Positions 6,777-15,413 are shown, counted from the stretch's first letter. The stretch is DNA of 24,398 nt from CAYNLX01 sp964441535 (GCA_964441535.1 CAYTXQ010000004.1:1-24398), one strand, 5' to 3'. A program made the numbers and translations. Notes: a model not told the origin generated them from the letters alone.

Positions 6777-7449
6777 TATTAATTCTCCCGTCATTATAGA
6801 AACTATAGTAATTATTATTTCCAATTATTAGATGATCTATTAGAGAAATTTTCATTATTTTAGATATTTCAGTAATTATTCTAGTTATTTCAATATCTTC
6901 TTTAGAAGGTGTGACATCTTTAGAAGGATGATTATGTACAATAACTATAGAAGAAGCTGAAACTTCATAAGCATATTTGAATATTTCTCTAGGATGTATA
7001 ATACTTTCATTTAAAGTACCTCTAAATATTTCTCTATAACTAATTAAATTCTTTTTGCTGTCAAGACATATTACTATAAACACTTCCTGATTTATATTAT
7101 TAAAATAATCTTTTATATAATTGAATATATTTTCTGAATTATTAAGTTTTATGTTTTCATATTTTCTCATTGATAATCTTTTACCTAATTCTAATGAAGC
7201 GATAATAGAACATGCTTTAGAGTTGCCAATTCCTTTTATTTTAGATAAATCTTTGAAAGTTATATTATATAATTTGTCTATTCCATTAATTTGTTTTAAT
7301 AATATAGTGGATAAATCTTTAACACTTGTATTTTTTGTACCTGTTCTTAATATTATTGATAGAATTTCTGTATCACTTAACTTATCTACTCCATATTTAA
7401 TTAATCTTTCTCTTGGTTTTTCTTCCTCAGGCACTTCCCTCAACATCAT
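6757..7449 (-). CDS. radC: RadC/JAB-domain protein
   Basis: 230 residues. A helix-hairpin-helix-like N-terminal half (PRERLIKYGVDKLSDTEILS, then ITFKDLSKIKGIGNSKA) is followed by the JAB/MPN metalloprotease-like core with HNHPSKDVTPSKEDIEIT, the conserved HxHPSxxxxPSxxD motif, and the upstream Glu in RGTLNES. The biochemical role of RadC is unsettled; a DNA-repair or DNA-processing role has been proposed. It lies directly before mreC, as in Bacillus. Two consecutive ATGs at 7449 and 7446 are both possible; the start overlaps the preceding gene's 3' end. Confidence 0.95.
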   Translation of the reverse strand: MMLREVPEEEKPRERLIKYGVDKLSDTEILSIILRTGTKNTSVKDLSTILLKQINGIDKLYNITFKDLSKIKGIGNSKACSIIASLELGKRLSMRKYENIKLNNSENIFNYIKDYFNNINQEVFIVICLDSKKNLISYREIFRGTLNESIIHPREIFKYAYEVSASSIVIVHNHPSKDVTPSKEDIEITRIITEISKIMKISLIDHLIIGNNNYYSFYNDGRINNEKIIF

Positions 7450-7876
7450 ATCTTCTTATGTACTCCTTATACTTATTTAATATTTCTCCATTCAATTTAT
7501 GGTTTACTGTGTCATCTTTTGTATTCATCATAATTGTTTCTAAAACATCTAATTCCTCTTTAAATTTCTCATCTATTTTTAAATCTCTTATATAATAATT
7601 TACTTTATTTTCATCATAATAATTTTTATATTTATTAATATTATCTTTTTCACTTAATATTGAAACATATACTCTATATAAATCTTTATCTTTTATTATT
7701 ATTCCATCACCCATATTCTTAGTAGCATTATCTAGTGATTTATAAGCCCCGGTCTGAAAGAAAGATACTTTGACAGTATTATTGATTATTTTCTCTCTAT
7801 CTGTATCATAAATTATAAAAAAATATGCAGTACAACATAAAATACCTAGTATTACAGGAAATAAATATCTTTTCAA
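7427..7876 (-). CDS. SPOR-like single-pass membrane protein (SpoIIB position)
   Basis: About 149 residues. One membrane anchor (LFPVILGILCCTAYFFIIYD) is followed by a region that reads like a SPOR peptidoglycan-binding domain: VKVSFFQTGAYKSLDNATK, then DLYRVYVSILSEKDNINKY. SPOR domains bind denuded septal glycan. In B. subtilis the SPOR protein SpoIIB is encoded just upstream of maf-radC-mreB, so this may be its counterpart; the protein is much shorter than SpoIIB. The start chosen is TTG 7876-7874, four bases after AAGGTGAT. The GTG at 7885 lies inside that ribosome-binding site. It overlaps radC by 23 bases. Confidence 0.6.
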   Translation of the reverse strand: MKRYLFPVILGILCCTAYFFIIYDTDREKIINNTVKVSFFQTGAYKSLDNATKNMGDGIIIKDKDLYRVYVSILSEKDNINKYKNYYDENKVNYYIRDLKIDEKFKEELDVLETIMMNTKDDTVNHKLNGEILNKYKEYIRRYDVEGSA

Positions 7877-7892
7877 ATTAATCACCTTAAGT

Positions 7893-7901
7893 AATATATC
7901 A
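7893..7901 (-). promoter_or_regulatory. Extended -10 upstream of the radC-mreCD-spoIVF operon
   Basis: Minus strand TGATATATT (hexamer 7898-7893) is an extended -10 with 5/6 consensus. It would start the transcript about 10 bases before the SPOR-like gene, leaving a very short leader. No good -35 is seen. Confidence 0.4.
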
Positions 7902-7987
7902 TTAAATTAAAAAGAATTATGTCGAATAATATCTTTCATAATATATATTATCTAAAAAATAACTAATTCCTTTTTAATAAAAAAATA

Positions 7988-8016
7988 TTGTGTAATTATA
8001 AATTTTAAGATATAAT
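7988..8016 (+). promoter_or_regulatory. Promoter of the secretion ATPase gene
   Basis: TTGTGT (7988-7993), 17-bp spacer, perfect TATAAT (8011-8016), about 20 bases before the ribosome-binding site. The rest of the 160-base divergent gap is plain AT-rich DNA with nothing further recognised. Confidence 0.55.
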
Positions 8017-8044
8017 AATAAATAGAATAAAGATACGGGGTGTA

Positions 8045-9313
8045 ATGATGTTACGCGAATTTGATTTTGAAAATGTTCCTATCGTTGAGATTGTAAATGA
8101 AATCATTTTAGATGCTATTAATAAAAATGCAAGTGACATTCATTTTGATCCATTTCCAGATAAATTAAAAGTTAGAATAAGAGTAGATGGTCTTTTAATG
8201 GACTATGCATATATACCTAATGGAGTTAAGAAAAATATGATTACCAGAATAAAAATAATATCTGGTATGAATATTACTGAATCAAGATTACCTCAAGATG
8301 GTGCTATTAAAAGTAAATTAGAAAATGTAACTTTAGATTTACGTGTAAGTAGTTTACCTATTCAAGATGGAGAAAAAATAGTTATAAGAATATTAGATTA
8401 TACTATGAGTCTTGAAGGATTAGAGACTTTAGATTTTTCAGAAAACAATTTAAAAATAGCTAAAAAATTATTAGCGATGCCTAGTGGTATTATATTAATT
8501 ACTGGTGCTACTGGTACTGGTAAATCAACTACTGTATATGCAATGCTACAAAAATTAAATATAGAAGCCAGAAATATAATTACAGTTGAAGATCCAATAG
8601 AAATGGCTATTGAAGGAATAAATCAATTACAAGTTATGCCTGAAATAGGTTTAACATTTACCTCAGCCTTAAGAAGTATATTAAGACAAGACCCTGACAT
8701 AATAATGATTGGTGAAATTAGAGATGATGAAACTGCAAGAATAGCAGTTAGGGCATCAATTACAGGACATTTAGTATTATCTACAGTACATACAAACAAT
8801 TCATTAAATACTATTGAAAGACTACTAGATATGGAAGTAGAAAGATATTTATTGGGATCTGCTTTAAATGGTATCATTAGTCAAAGATTGGCTAGAAGAT
8901 TATGCCCTCACTGTAAAGAAGAAAGAACAACTACAACTTATGAAAAGGAATTATTTAAAACATTATTGGGTGTTGAAGTAAATTCAATATATGTATCTAA
9001 AGGTTGTGACAAATGTATAAATGGTTTTAGTGGTCGTTTGGCTGTACATGAAGTATTACTTATAAACCAAGAAATTAGAGACGGAATTACTAATGGTATT
9101 AGAAAAGAAGAATTAAGAAATTTAGTTTATGGTTCAGGAGTTATTACAATACTTCAAGATGGCTTAATGAAAGCAGCAACTGGAGAAACTACTTTAGAAG
9201 AAATATTAAGAATAATAGATCTAGAATCAGACTTTATAAGTTTTAGTAATAAGAATATTGATAAATTAATAGGTCAGGATATAAAATCAAAACCTAGTGA
9301 AGAAGAAAATTAA
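8045..9313 (+). CDS. comGA: Type IV pilus / competence assembly ATPase (ComGA/PilB family)
   Basis: 422 residues (419 if the second ATG at 8048, better spaced from GGGGTG, is used). N-terminal alpha/beta region with ASDIHFDPF and VRIRVDG, then Walker A GATGTGKS at 154-161, Asp box ITVEDPIE at 180-187, Walker B IIMIGE at 219-224 and His box GHLVLSTVHTN at 241-251. The tetracysteine zinc site uses C287, C290, C321 and C324. It is a GspE-type hexameric ATPase that drives pilus or pseudopilus extension. It lacks the MshEN N-domain of long PilB proteins but is longer than Bacillus ComGA (about 356). Transcribed convergently with the prepilin peptidase and platform genes. Confidence 0.93.
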   Translation: MMLREFDFENVPIVEIVNEIILDAINKNASDIHFDPFPDKLKVRIRVDGLLMDYAYIPNGVKKNMITRIKIISGMNITESRLPQDGAIKSKLENVTLDLRVSSLPIQDGEKIVIRILDYTMSLEGLETLDFSENNLKIAKKLLAMPSGIILITGATGTGKSTTVYAMLQKLNIEARNIITVEDPIEMAIEGINQLQVMPEIGLTFTSALRSILRQDPDIIMIGEIRDDETARIAVRASITGHLVLSTVHTNNSLNTIERLLDMEVERYLLGSALNGIISQRLARRLCPHCKEERTTTTYEKELFKTLLGVEVNSIYVSKGCDKCINGFSGRLAVHEVLLINQEIRDGITNGIRKEELRNLVYGSGVITILQDGLMKAATGETTLEEILRIIDLESDFISFSNKNIDKLIGQDIKSKPSEEEN

Positions 9314-9339
9314 AAAGGATATCTAATAAGATATCTTTT
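9314..9339. terminator. Bidirectional terminator between convergent pilus genes
   Basis: AAAGGATATCT / AGATATCTTTT forms an 11-bp stem (one G-U pair) with a 4-base loop, directly after the ATPase stop and overlapping the end of the peptidase gene on the other strand. T-rich tails on both strands fit use in both directions. Confidence 0.65.
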
Positions 9340-10096
9340 AATATGTAAATAAAACATCCAGTATTATTCTAAAATAATTAGAAAATACAAATACAAAATA
9401 TAAACTCATTCCGAGAAAAGGTCCAAAAGGTATTTCTCTTTCATGCTTACTAACTAATAAGTAAAGTGCATAAGGAAAAGTTAAAAAACATGATAAAACT
9501 ATACAAATAAGTCCTAATTTTATACCTAGACATAATCCTATTATAAAAGAAAATTTAATATCTCCCCCACCTAAACTTTCTCTATTAAATATTTTATCTC
9601 CAAATAATTTAATGACAAACATAACTAGAAATATAACTAGTCCACTACCAACAGATTGTATTAGAAATTTAAAATTCTGGTCTAAGTATAATAATAACAT
9701 TATAATAATAGTTCCTATAACTAAAGGACTATCTAATATAATAAAATATTTAAAGTCACTTATATAAATAATAATTATAATAGAAGTTATTATCAAACTA
9801 ATAAAATATTCATAACTTAATCCAAATATTTTATAATTGCATGCAAATAAACATCCAGTTAATAATTCAATAAATAAATATGACAATGATAATCTTTTTT
9901 TACAATATCTACATTTTCCTAAAGTTGATATAAAAGATATTATTGGGATTAAATCATACCATTTTAAATTGTTATTGCAAAATTCACAATGACTTCCAGG
10001 TTTAAGAATTGATTCGTTTTTTGGAAGTCTAGTGCCAATAACATGAAAAAAAGATCCAAAAACAGTACCAATTATAAATAATAATATATATATCAT
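9338..10096 (-). CDS. comC: Prepilin peptidase / N-methyltransferase (PilD/ComC)
   Basis: 252 residues with about seven membrane segments. The cytoplasmic loop has two CxxC pairs, C37/C40 and C62/C65, around LIPIISFISTLGKCRYC, the zinc site of the bifunctional enzyme. Catalytic aspartates are D114 in YISDFKYFIILD and D179 in GGGDIKF, the A24 aspartic peptidase signature. It cleaves the leader of type IV prepilins and methylates the new N-terminus. The start has AAGGAG 5 bases upstream and follows the platform gene by 9 bases, so the two are co-transcribed. No pilin substrate gene is in the window. Confidence 0.95.
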   Translation of the reverse strand: MIYILLFIIGTVFGSFFHVIGTRLPKNESILKPGSHCEFCNNNLKWYDLIPIISFISTLGKCRYCKKRLSLSYLFIELLTGCLFACNYKIFGLSYEYFISLIITSIIIIIYISDFKYFIILDSPLVIGTIIIMLLLYLDQNFKFLIQSVGSGLVIFLVMFVIKLFGDKIFNRESLGGGDIKFSFIIGLCLGIKLGLICIVLSCFLTFPYALYLLVSKHEREIPFGPFLGMSLYFVFVFSNYFRIILDVLFTY

Positions 10097-10105
10097 AATT
10101 TCTCC

Positions 10106-11410
10106 TTAAATAGATATTTGTTCGTATATAGCAAACATTGGCATTATAACTGATAATATTATTACTCCAACTACAAGTGCAAGACATACTATCATTATAG
10201 GTTCTATAAATGTTTTTAAATTTAATACTATATTTTTATGTAATTCCTGATAATATTCACTTACTGTTTTCATAGTACTTGCTAGTTCTCCAGTAGATTC
10301 CCCAGTTACAATCATATAATATGCTACATCAGGTACAGCCCAATGATTTTTAAATGATTCAGATATTTTTTCTCCTTTAGATATATTATTAATAGTTTTA
10401 AACATTATATTTTTATATATTTCATTTCTAGTAATTTTACTTAATATATCTACACTTTCTGTTATAAATACATTGTTTTTTAATAATGAAGAAAATGTTT
10501 TAGTAAGAACACTTAATTCATTATAAATAATTATTTTACTAAATACAGGTGTTTTCATAGCAATTTTTTGCAAAATTCTTCTAAGAGTCTTATTTTTATT
10601 ATATATAAATATTGTTAAAAATATAAAAATAAATATAAATATAAAGATTGTAAATATATTCTTTTTTAAAAAAAGTGATAAATTAATAACTATTTTAGTA
10701 AGGCCAGATACTTCTGCTCCCATTTGTTTATATATATCTACAAACTGAGGAACAACATATAACATTATAAATGTAACTACAGCCATTGCAAATACAGTAA
10801 TTATAGCAGGATACATTATAGCGTTTACCATCTGTTTCTTAATTTTATCTACTTCAGTATAATAACTAGACATATCATCTAAAGTTTCTTCCAAACTTCC
10901 TGATGCTTCAGCTGCTTTTAACATATTTATTAATAAATCTGGAAAAACAACACCTTGCTTTTCTAATGATGAAGAAAAAGATTCACCCATTATTAGTTGA
11001 TATACTATAGAATCAAATATTCTTTTTCTATCATGTTGTTTACCCATTTGTTTGGATAATATTCTCATTGAATCAGTTAAAGTTATACCACTTTTAATAT
11101 AAGTAGACAACTGACTTAAAAAGAAGATTAGTTCCTTATAAGACATTCTTTTAGTCATAAATCCACTACCACCAAAAGCAAAATTAATCCACCAGTTAGT
11201 TTTTATTTCAAGAACTTCATATCCTTCGTTTATTAGATATGACTGTATATCAAATTCTGAATATCCCCCAAAATATCCTACTAAAAGTTTTCCTTCTTTG
11301 TCTTTTACTTTATACTTATAAGTTTTTTTAGATTTGCTTCTTTTTATTTCATCAACATTAGGATTTATTAAATCTATTTTTTCACTTTTATTCTTTTTTT
11401 TAAGTTTCAT
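10106..11410 (-). CDS. comGB: Type II secretion / type IV pilus platform protein (ComGB/PilC)
   Basis: 434 residues. A Lys-rich N-terminus and a small soluble start domain (YKYKVKDKEGKLLVGYFGG, typical of PilC/GspF) are followed by two T2SSF repeats, each a helical cytoplasmic bundle with GxSxxxSL-like turns (GESFSSSLEKQG, then GEKISESF). Membrane segments are near residues 205-225, 250-272 and 405-425. It is the polytopic base on which the ATPase acts. Full length for PilC; longer than Bacillus ComGB (about 320). GGAGGGG precedes the ATG. First gene of a two-gene operon with comC. Confidence 0.93.
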   Translation of the reverse strand: MKLKKKNKSEKIDLINPNVDEIKRSKSKKTYKYKVKDKEGKLLVGYFGGYSEFDIQSYLINEGYEVLEIKTNWWINFAFGGSGFMTKRMSYKELIFFLSQLSTYIKSGITLTDSMRILSKQMGKQHDRKRIFDSIVYQLIMGESFSSSLEKQGVVFPDLLINMLKAAEASGSLEETLDDMSSYYTEVDKIKKQMVNAIMYPAIITVFAMAVVTFIMLYVVPQFVDIYKQMGAEVSGLTKIVINLSLFLKKNIFTIFIFIFIFIFLTIFIYNKNKTLRRILQKIAMKTPVFSKIIIYNELSVLTKTFSSLLKNNVFITESVDILSKITRNEIYKNIMFKTINNISKGEKISESFKNHWAVPDVAYYMIVTGESTGELASTMKTVSEYYQELHKNIVLNLKTFIEPIMIVCLALVVGVIILSVIMPMFAIYEQISI

Positions 11411-11446
11411 GTAAATTACCCCTCCACACTACTCTATTCTTTATAG

Positions 11447-11475
11447 ATTATAACACATGATTTTACTTTTTTAAA
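11447..11475 (-). promoter_or_regulatory. Promoter of comGB-comC
   Basis: Minus strand extended -10 TGTTATAAT (hexamer 11452-11447) with -35-like TTTAAA at 11475-11470, 17-bp spacing. The remainder of the gap up to 11556 is AT-rich with nothing further recognised. Confidence 0.55.
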
Positions 11476-11568
11476 TAAAAATATATATTATATAAACATT
11501 ACGTGAATAATATGTGATTTTTGTAACTTTTATATATAAATTTCATATTATTTAGTAAGGTGGTTAAT

Positions 11569-11802
11569 ATGAACGGTAGTAAAATTAGTCTTCCTGTAAT
11601 ATTAAATTTTATTGATAGAGGGTTAAATATTGCTAATAAAGCTATTCCACTTTACTACAAAGCAAAACCAATGTTAAATAACACTAAAAATGTCTTAAAA
11701 ATAGTTAGTGCATTAAATTCTAATGATTCTGATAATACTAGTAATGATAAAGAAGAAAAAACAAATGTTACAAATGTAAATAATCCAGTATTTTTTCAAT
11801 AA
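11569..11802 (+). CDS. Small protein, possibly YqfQ/VrrA-like
   Basis: 77 residues from ATG 11569, five bases after AAGGTGG; the GTG at 11560 is part of that site. The amphipathic first half (LNFIDRGLNIANKAIPLYYK, then MLNNTKNVLKI) is followed by a low-complexity Asn/Asp/Ser/Thr/Lys tail. No signal peptide or clear membrane span. The first half resembles the conserved block of YqfQ (VrrA), which in Bacillus lies close to the dnaG-sigA genes; here the neighbours are trmK-rpoD-dnaG. The match is by eye and short, so treat it as a hypothesis. Function unknown. The strong ribosome-binding site supports a real gene. Confidence 0.6.
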   Translation: MNGSKISLPVILNFIDRGLNIANKAIPLYYKAKPMLNNTKNVLKIVSALNSNDSDNTSNDKEEKTNVTNVNNPVFFQ

Positions 11803-11826
11803 AAAACAATCTAATTACTTAAATTG
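11803..11826 (-). terminator. Weak terminator candidate after trmK
   Basis: Minus strand AACAAT ... ATTGTT (6-bp stem, 12-base loop) leads into a T run, overlapping the trmK stop. The stem is AT-only and short, so the call is tentative. Confidence 0.3.
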
Positions 11827-12470
11827 TTAATTATATTTTTTAAATATTTAATTCTTATCTTTAAATCTATTTTTCTTACTATATTTTTATATGGTATTTT
11901 TTTATATATAGATTTATTTTTATTTAATATAGAAATAAAATAGTTTATATTTTTTTTATCGTTTATTAGAAATGATCCATATAACAGTTCTTTTTTAGAA
12001 TATTTTTTTATACCTGGAATAAATACAATATTAATATAATACTTATCGTTATCAAGTACTATAGATTCAGCCTTTATTTTATAATCTTTGTTTACAAAAT
12101 ATTTTCTTAAATTATAGTAATCATTGTTTGACTGAGTAATTACTTTATATTTTTTATCTACATTTTCAAACATATGAATTATTGTATTAGTACCCATTCC
12201 AGATATTATAACAGTATTAATATTTTCATCTTTTATTGGTTCTAAACCCTTACCTAATTTGGTTTCTATTTCTTTAACTAAATTATTATTTTTTATATTA
12301 TTTATTGCATTATTTAATGCTTTTGGATTTATATCAGTAGCTATAACTTTTTTACATAATTTATTTTTAACTAAATATATACTTAATAATCCATGATCGC
12401 ATCCTATATCAGCAACTAAATCTTTTTTATTAATAAATTTAGTTAAACTTAATAATCTATCTGACAACAT
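11811..12470 (-). CDS. trmK: tRNA (adenine-N1)-methyltransferase TrmK
   Basis: 219 residues, COG2384/TrmK (YqfN). SAM-binding motif I is VADIGCDHGLLSIYLV near residues 18-33, motif II reads KKVIATDINPKAL, and the family-specific VISGMGTNTII follows. The C-terminal third is a helical, Lys-rich region. TrmK methylates A22 of tRNAs. It begins 2 bases after the rpoD stop, the same order as in B. subtilis (dnaG-sigA-trmK), where a YqfO-type gene usually follows. That gene is missing here. Confidence 0.93.
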   Translation of the reverse strand: MLSDRLLSLTKFINKKDLVADIGCDHGLLSIYLVKNKLCKKVIATDINPKALNNAINNIKNNNLVKEIETKLGKGLEPIKDENINTVIISGMGTNTIIHMFENVDKKYKVITQSNNDYYNLRKYFVNKDYKIKAESIVLDNDKYYINIVFIPGIKKYSKKELLYGSFLINDKKNINYFISILNKNKSIYKKIPYKNIVRKIDLKIRIKYLKNIINNLSN

Positions 12471-12472
12471 AA

Positions 12473-13576
12473 TTAATCAGTTAAGAAGTCTTTAAGTTTT
12501 TTAGCACGAGATGGATGTCTTAATTTTCTTAATGCTTTGGCTTCTATTTGTCTAATTCTTTCTCTAGTAACATTAAATCTTTTACCAACTTCTTCTAGAG
12601 TATGACTAGTACCATCTATTAAACCAAATCTTAATTCCAGAACTTCTTGCTCCCTTTCTTGTAATGTTAATAGAACGCTTTGTATTTCCTCTTTTAAAAT
12701 TTCATTTGTAGCATATTCTTCAGGACTTAAACTGCTAGTATCTTTTATAAAATCTCCTAAATGAGAATCATCTTCTTCTCCTATAGGTGTTTCTAATGAT
12801 ACAGGATCTTGACTTATTTTAATTACTTCTCTTACTTTTTCTACTGTAATCCCCATTTTTTCTGCAATTTCTTCTTCAGATGGTTCTCTATTTAATTCTA
12901 AAGTCATCTGTCTTTGAATACGAGCCATTTTATTAATTGTTTCAACCATATGAACTGGTACTCTTATAGTTCTTGCCTGATCGGCCAATGCTCTTGTTAT
13001 AGCCTGTCTAATCCACCAAGTAGCATATGTAGAAAATTTAAATCCTTTATCATAATCAAATTTCTCTACTGCTTTCATTAATCCTATATTACCTTCTTGA
13101 ATTAAATCTAAGAATAATAAACCTCTACCAACATATCTTTTAGCAATAGATACCACTAAACGTAAATTGGATTCTGCTAATGTATTTTTTGCTTCTTCAT
13201 CTCCATTAGCAACTCTAATTGATAAATTTGCCTCTTCTTGAGAACTTAAAAGATTAATTCTTCCTATTTCTTTTAAATACATTCTTACCGGATCGTTTAT
13301 ATTTGCATCTCTTACTATTTCTTCTACTTCTAATAATACAGGTTCTTCTCCATCTCCTAAAGACGTCCCACCTTTTGAAGAATCATCAGATTCTGAGACA
13401 ACTTCTATACCATTAATTACAAATACATCATATAAATTATCTAAATCATCGCTATCTATATCTAAACCCTTTAATGTTTCGGCAAGTTGCTCAAATGTAA
13501 TTTTACCATCCTGTTCTTTTCCTAATTTTATTAATTCCTCTGTTCTTTCTTCTAATGTTTTTACTTCATTAACCAT
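12473..13576 (-). CDS. rpoD: Primary RNA polymerase sigma factor (SigA/RpoD)
   Basis: 367 residues, the size of Bacillus SigA. Region 1.1-like head (about 1-55), an acidic linker, region 1.2 from DPVRMYLKEIG at 95, and region 2 at about 134-205 including the core-binding DLIQEGNIGLMKAVEKFDY and the -10 recognition stretch FSTYATWWIRQAITRA. Region 3 contains REPSEEEIAEKMG. Region 4 has LELRFGLIDGTSHTLEEVG and the HTH VTRERIRQIEAKALRKLRHP for the -35. It is the housekeeping sigma factor, consistent with the TTGACA/TATAAT promoters in this window. Its ATG overlaps the dnaG stop by 8 bases, with AAGGAGTG inside the end of dnaG. Confidence 0.98.
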   Translation of the reverse strand: MVNEVKTLEERTEELIKLGKEQDGKITFEQLAETLKGLDIDSDDLDNLYDVFVINGIEVVSESDDSSKGGTSLGDGEEPVLLEVEEIVRDANINDPVRMYLKEIGRINLLSSQEEANLSIRVANGDEEAKNTLAESNLRLVVSIAKRYVGRGLLFLDLIQEGNIGLMKAVEKFDYDKGFKFSTYATWWIRQAITRALADQARTIRVPVHMVETINKMARIQRQMTLELNREPSEEEIAEKMGITVEKVREVIKISQDPVSLETPIGEEDDSHLGDFIKDTSSLSPEEYATNEILKEEIQSVLLTLQEREQEVLELRFGLIDGTSHTLEEVGKRFNVTRERIRQIEAKALRKLRHPSRAKKLKDFLTD

Positions 13577-15317
13577 TATTAAACACTCCTTTTTTTAATT
13601 TTGCTATCTTTTCTGCAATAATTAATTTCTTTTCTGAATCTAGTTCATTTTTTAATCTTTCTTTTAATATACTAATTTCTGATTTTACATTCTGTTCTTT
13701 TACTAAATCTAAATATATATTAAAATTACTTTGATTTATTTCATCATCACTTGAATTACTTATAATACTTAAAACTAAACTATATACATGCTCATTTTTT
13801 AAAGAAAAAGTTATAAAATCTGCTACAGATATATTTTTATTTTCTTCATAATAATATGTAATTTCATTAGCCACTTCTCTATATATTTTTTTACTGAAAT
13901 AACCAACATTATTTTGAAATGATTTTATATATTTAAAATCATTCATCATATAATATAAAACTCTTTCACAGGCTACATCATACTTATCTTTTTTATTTTC
14001 TATTATTATAGGATCTTTTTTCTTCTCCTTGACAATTTTATTATTCAAGTTAAGTTTTTCTTTTAATAAATTATAAGATATATCAAACTCTTTACTTAAC
14101 TTCTTAATGGTAATTTCTTTTAATATCTCATCATTACTTTTAGTTAAACTTGATAATACTTCATTTATATAATTCGCTAAATCTTCACTATTATTCAAAT
14201 TCTTATCTTTTTTTAAATAATTTAATTTAAAATCACTAAATGTAATACTAGTATTAATCTTATTGTTGAAATTTTCAACTCCATATTTAACAATATATTC
14301 ATCTGGATCTTTTGAATCATTTAATTTTACTACAGAAACATTTACATTGTTTGCTTCTAAAGATTCTCCTATAGAATAAGTTGCTGTATTACCGGCATTA
14401 TCATTATCCAAACATAACATTACTTTACATCTTAATTTTTTTATAAAATTTATCTGTTCAGTAGTAAGACTAGTACCCATAGTAGCAATTACATTAGTAA
14501 TATTAGAAGAATAAAGTCTTATAGCATCCATAAATCCTTCAACTATTATTACATATCCTAATCTTTTAATACTGTCTTTGGCTCTATGGTAATTAAATAA
14601 CATATAACCTTTTTTAAATATTAATGTTTCTTTAGTATTTACATATTTAGATGTATTATCAGTTTTATATATACGTCCACTAAATCCAACTACATTTCCA
14701 TTAATATCCTCTAAAGGAAACATTATTCTTTTTGTAAAAACATCATAATAGTCAAGACCATCTTTATTAGATAAACCTAAATCTAACATATCTTTTTTAT
14801 CTATATTTTTCTTAATTAATAAATTTGTTAATGTATTATTACTGTCTAAAGATAATCCTATTCTAAATTCTTTAATTATAGATTCATTTATATCTCTTTT
14901 AAGTAAATACTCTTTAGCAGTTAAGCCATCGTTAGTATTTAAATTATTCATATAAAACTTTAATGATGTATCCATAATTTTATAATATTTATCATATTTA
15001 CTTGTTTTATTTTCTTCTATGTTTGACTTTATATTAATACCAACTTTTTTAGCAACTAACACTACACTTTCTACAAACGAAAGATTTTCATAATTTTGGA
15101 CAAATGTAAATACATTTCCAGTAGCACCGCAAGAAAAGCATTTATATATCTGTTTTTCACTAGATACACTCATACTAGGAGAATGATCATTATGAAAAGG
15201 ACATACTCCAAAATAATTTCTTCCTTTTTGTTCCAATGGAATATAACTACTTATAATGTCTATAATATTTGCTGTCTGTCTAATATTATTTATTTCTTCA
15301 TTATCTATAAAAGCCAT
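13569..15317 (-). CDS. dnaG: DNA primase DnaG
   Basis: 582 residues, complete. CHC2 zinc finger C39, H42, C60, C63 (YFGVCPFHNDHSPSMS, then YKCFSCGATG). The catalytic core includes GFSGRIYKTD and a Toprim domain with VIIVEGFMDAIRLY and LCLDNDNAGN. The C-terminal third is the helical DnaB-interaction region and is poorly conserved. It makes RNA primers at the replication fork. First gene of the dnaG-rpoD-trmK operon. Confidence 0.97.
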   Translation of the reverse strand: MAFIDNEEINNIRQTANIIDIISSYIPLEQKGRNYFGVCPFHNDHSPSMSVSSEKQIYKCFSCGATGNVFTFVQNYENLSFVESVVLVAKKVGINIKSNIEENKTSKYDKYYKIMDTSLKFYMNNLNTNDGLTAKEYLLKRDINESIIKEFRIGLSLDSNNTLTNLLIKKNIDKKDMLDLGLSNKDGLDYYDVFTKRIMFPLEDINGNVVGFSGRIYKTDNTSKYVNTKETLIFKKGYMLFNYHRAKDSIKRLGYVIIVEGFMDAIRLYSSNITNVIATMGTSLTTEQINFIKKLRCKVMLCLDNDNAGNTATYSIGESLEANNVNVSVVKLNDSKDPDEYIVKYGVENFNNKINTSITFSDFKLNYLKKDKNLNNSEDLANYINEVLSSLTKSNDEILKEITIKKLSKEFDISYNLLKEKLNLNNKIVKEKKKDPIIIENKKDKYDVACERVLYYMMNDFKYIKSFQNNVGYFSKKIYREVANEITYYYEENKNISVADFITFSLKNEHVYSLVLSIISNSSDDEINQSNFNIYLDLVKEQNVKSEISILKERLKNELDSEKKLIIAEKIAKLKKGVFNNG

Positions 15318-15332
15318 AAAACCGCCTCTACT

Positions 15333-15338
15333 ATTATA
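15333..15338 (-). promoter_or_regulatory. Putative -10 of the dnaG-rpoD-trmK operon
   Basis: Minus strand TATAAT (15338-15333), 16 bases before the dnaG ATG. No convincing -35 at standard spacing; TTGGGC lies only 14 bp upstream. Confidence 0.35.
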
Positions 15339-15375
15339 TATTACACCTAAGTGCCCAATTTCCTTTTTTTAGACA

Positions 15376-15413
15376 AAAAATAAGCCGATTTTTATCAAAA
15401 TAGGCTTATTTTT
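15376..15413 (-). terminator. Intrinsic terminator of the rnfCD-like operon
   Basis: Perfect 11-bp stem, AAAAATAAGCC / GGCTTATTTTT (arms 15413-15403 and 15386-15376, 16-base loop) with a T tail on the minus strand, just after the RnfD-like gene. The clearest GC-containing terminator of the window. Confidence 0.85.

Noticed and set aside
7121..7480. Plus-strand open frame opposite radC
   Set aside because: Antisense to a conserved gene, without translation signals; it reads as the usual hydrophobic shadow.
8045..8060. radC and the secretion ATPase both begin MMLRE, hinting at a duplicated start region
   Set aside because: The DNA diverges after the first bases and the proteins are unrelated; chance match.
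10600..10650. Tandem-like repeat of Ile/Phe codons (IFIFIFIFIF) in the platform protein
   Set aside because: It is a membrane segment in an AT-rich genome; the alternating pattern follows from codon bias.
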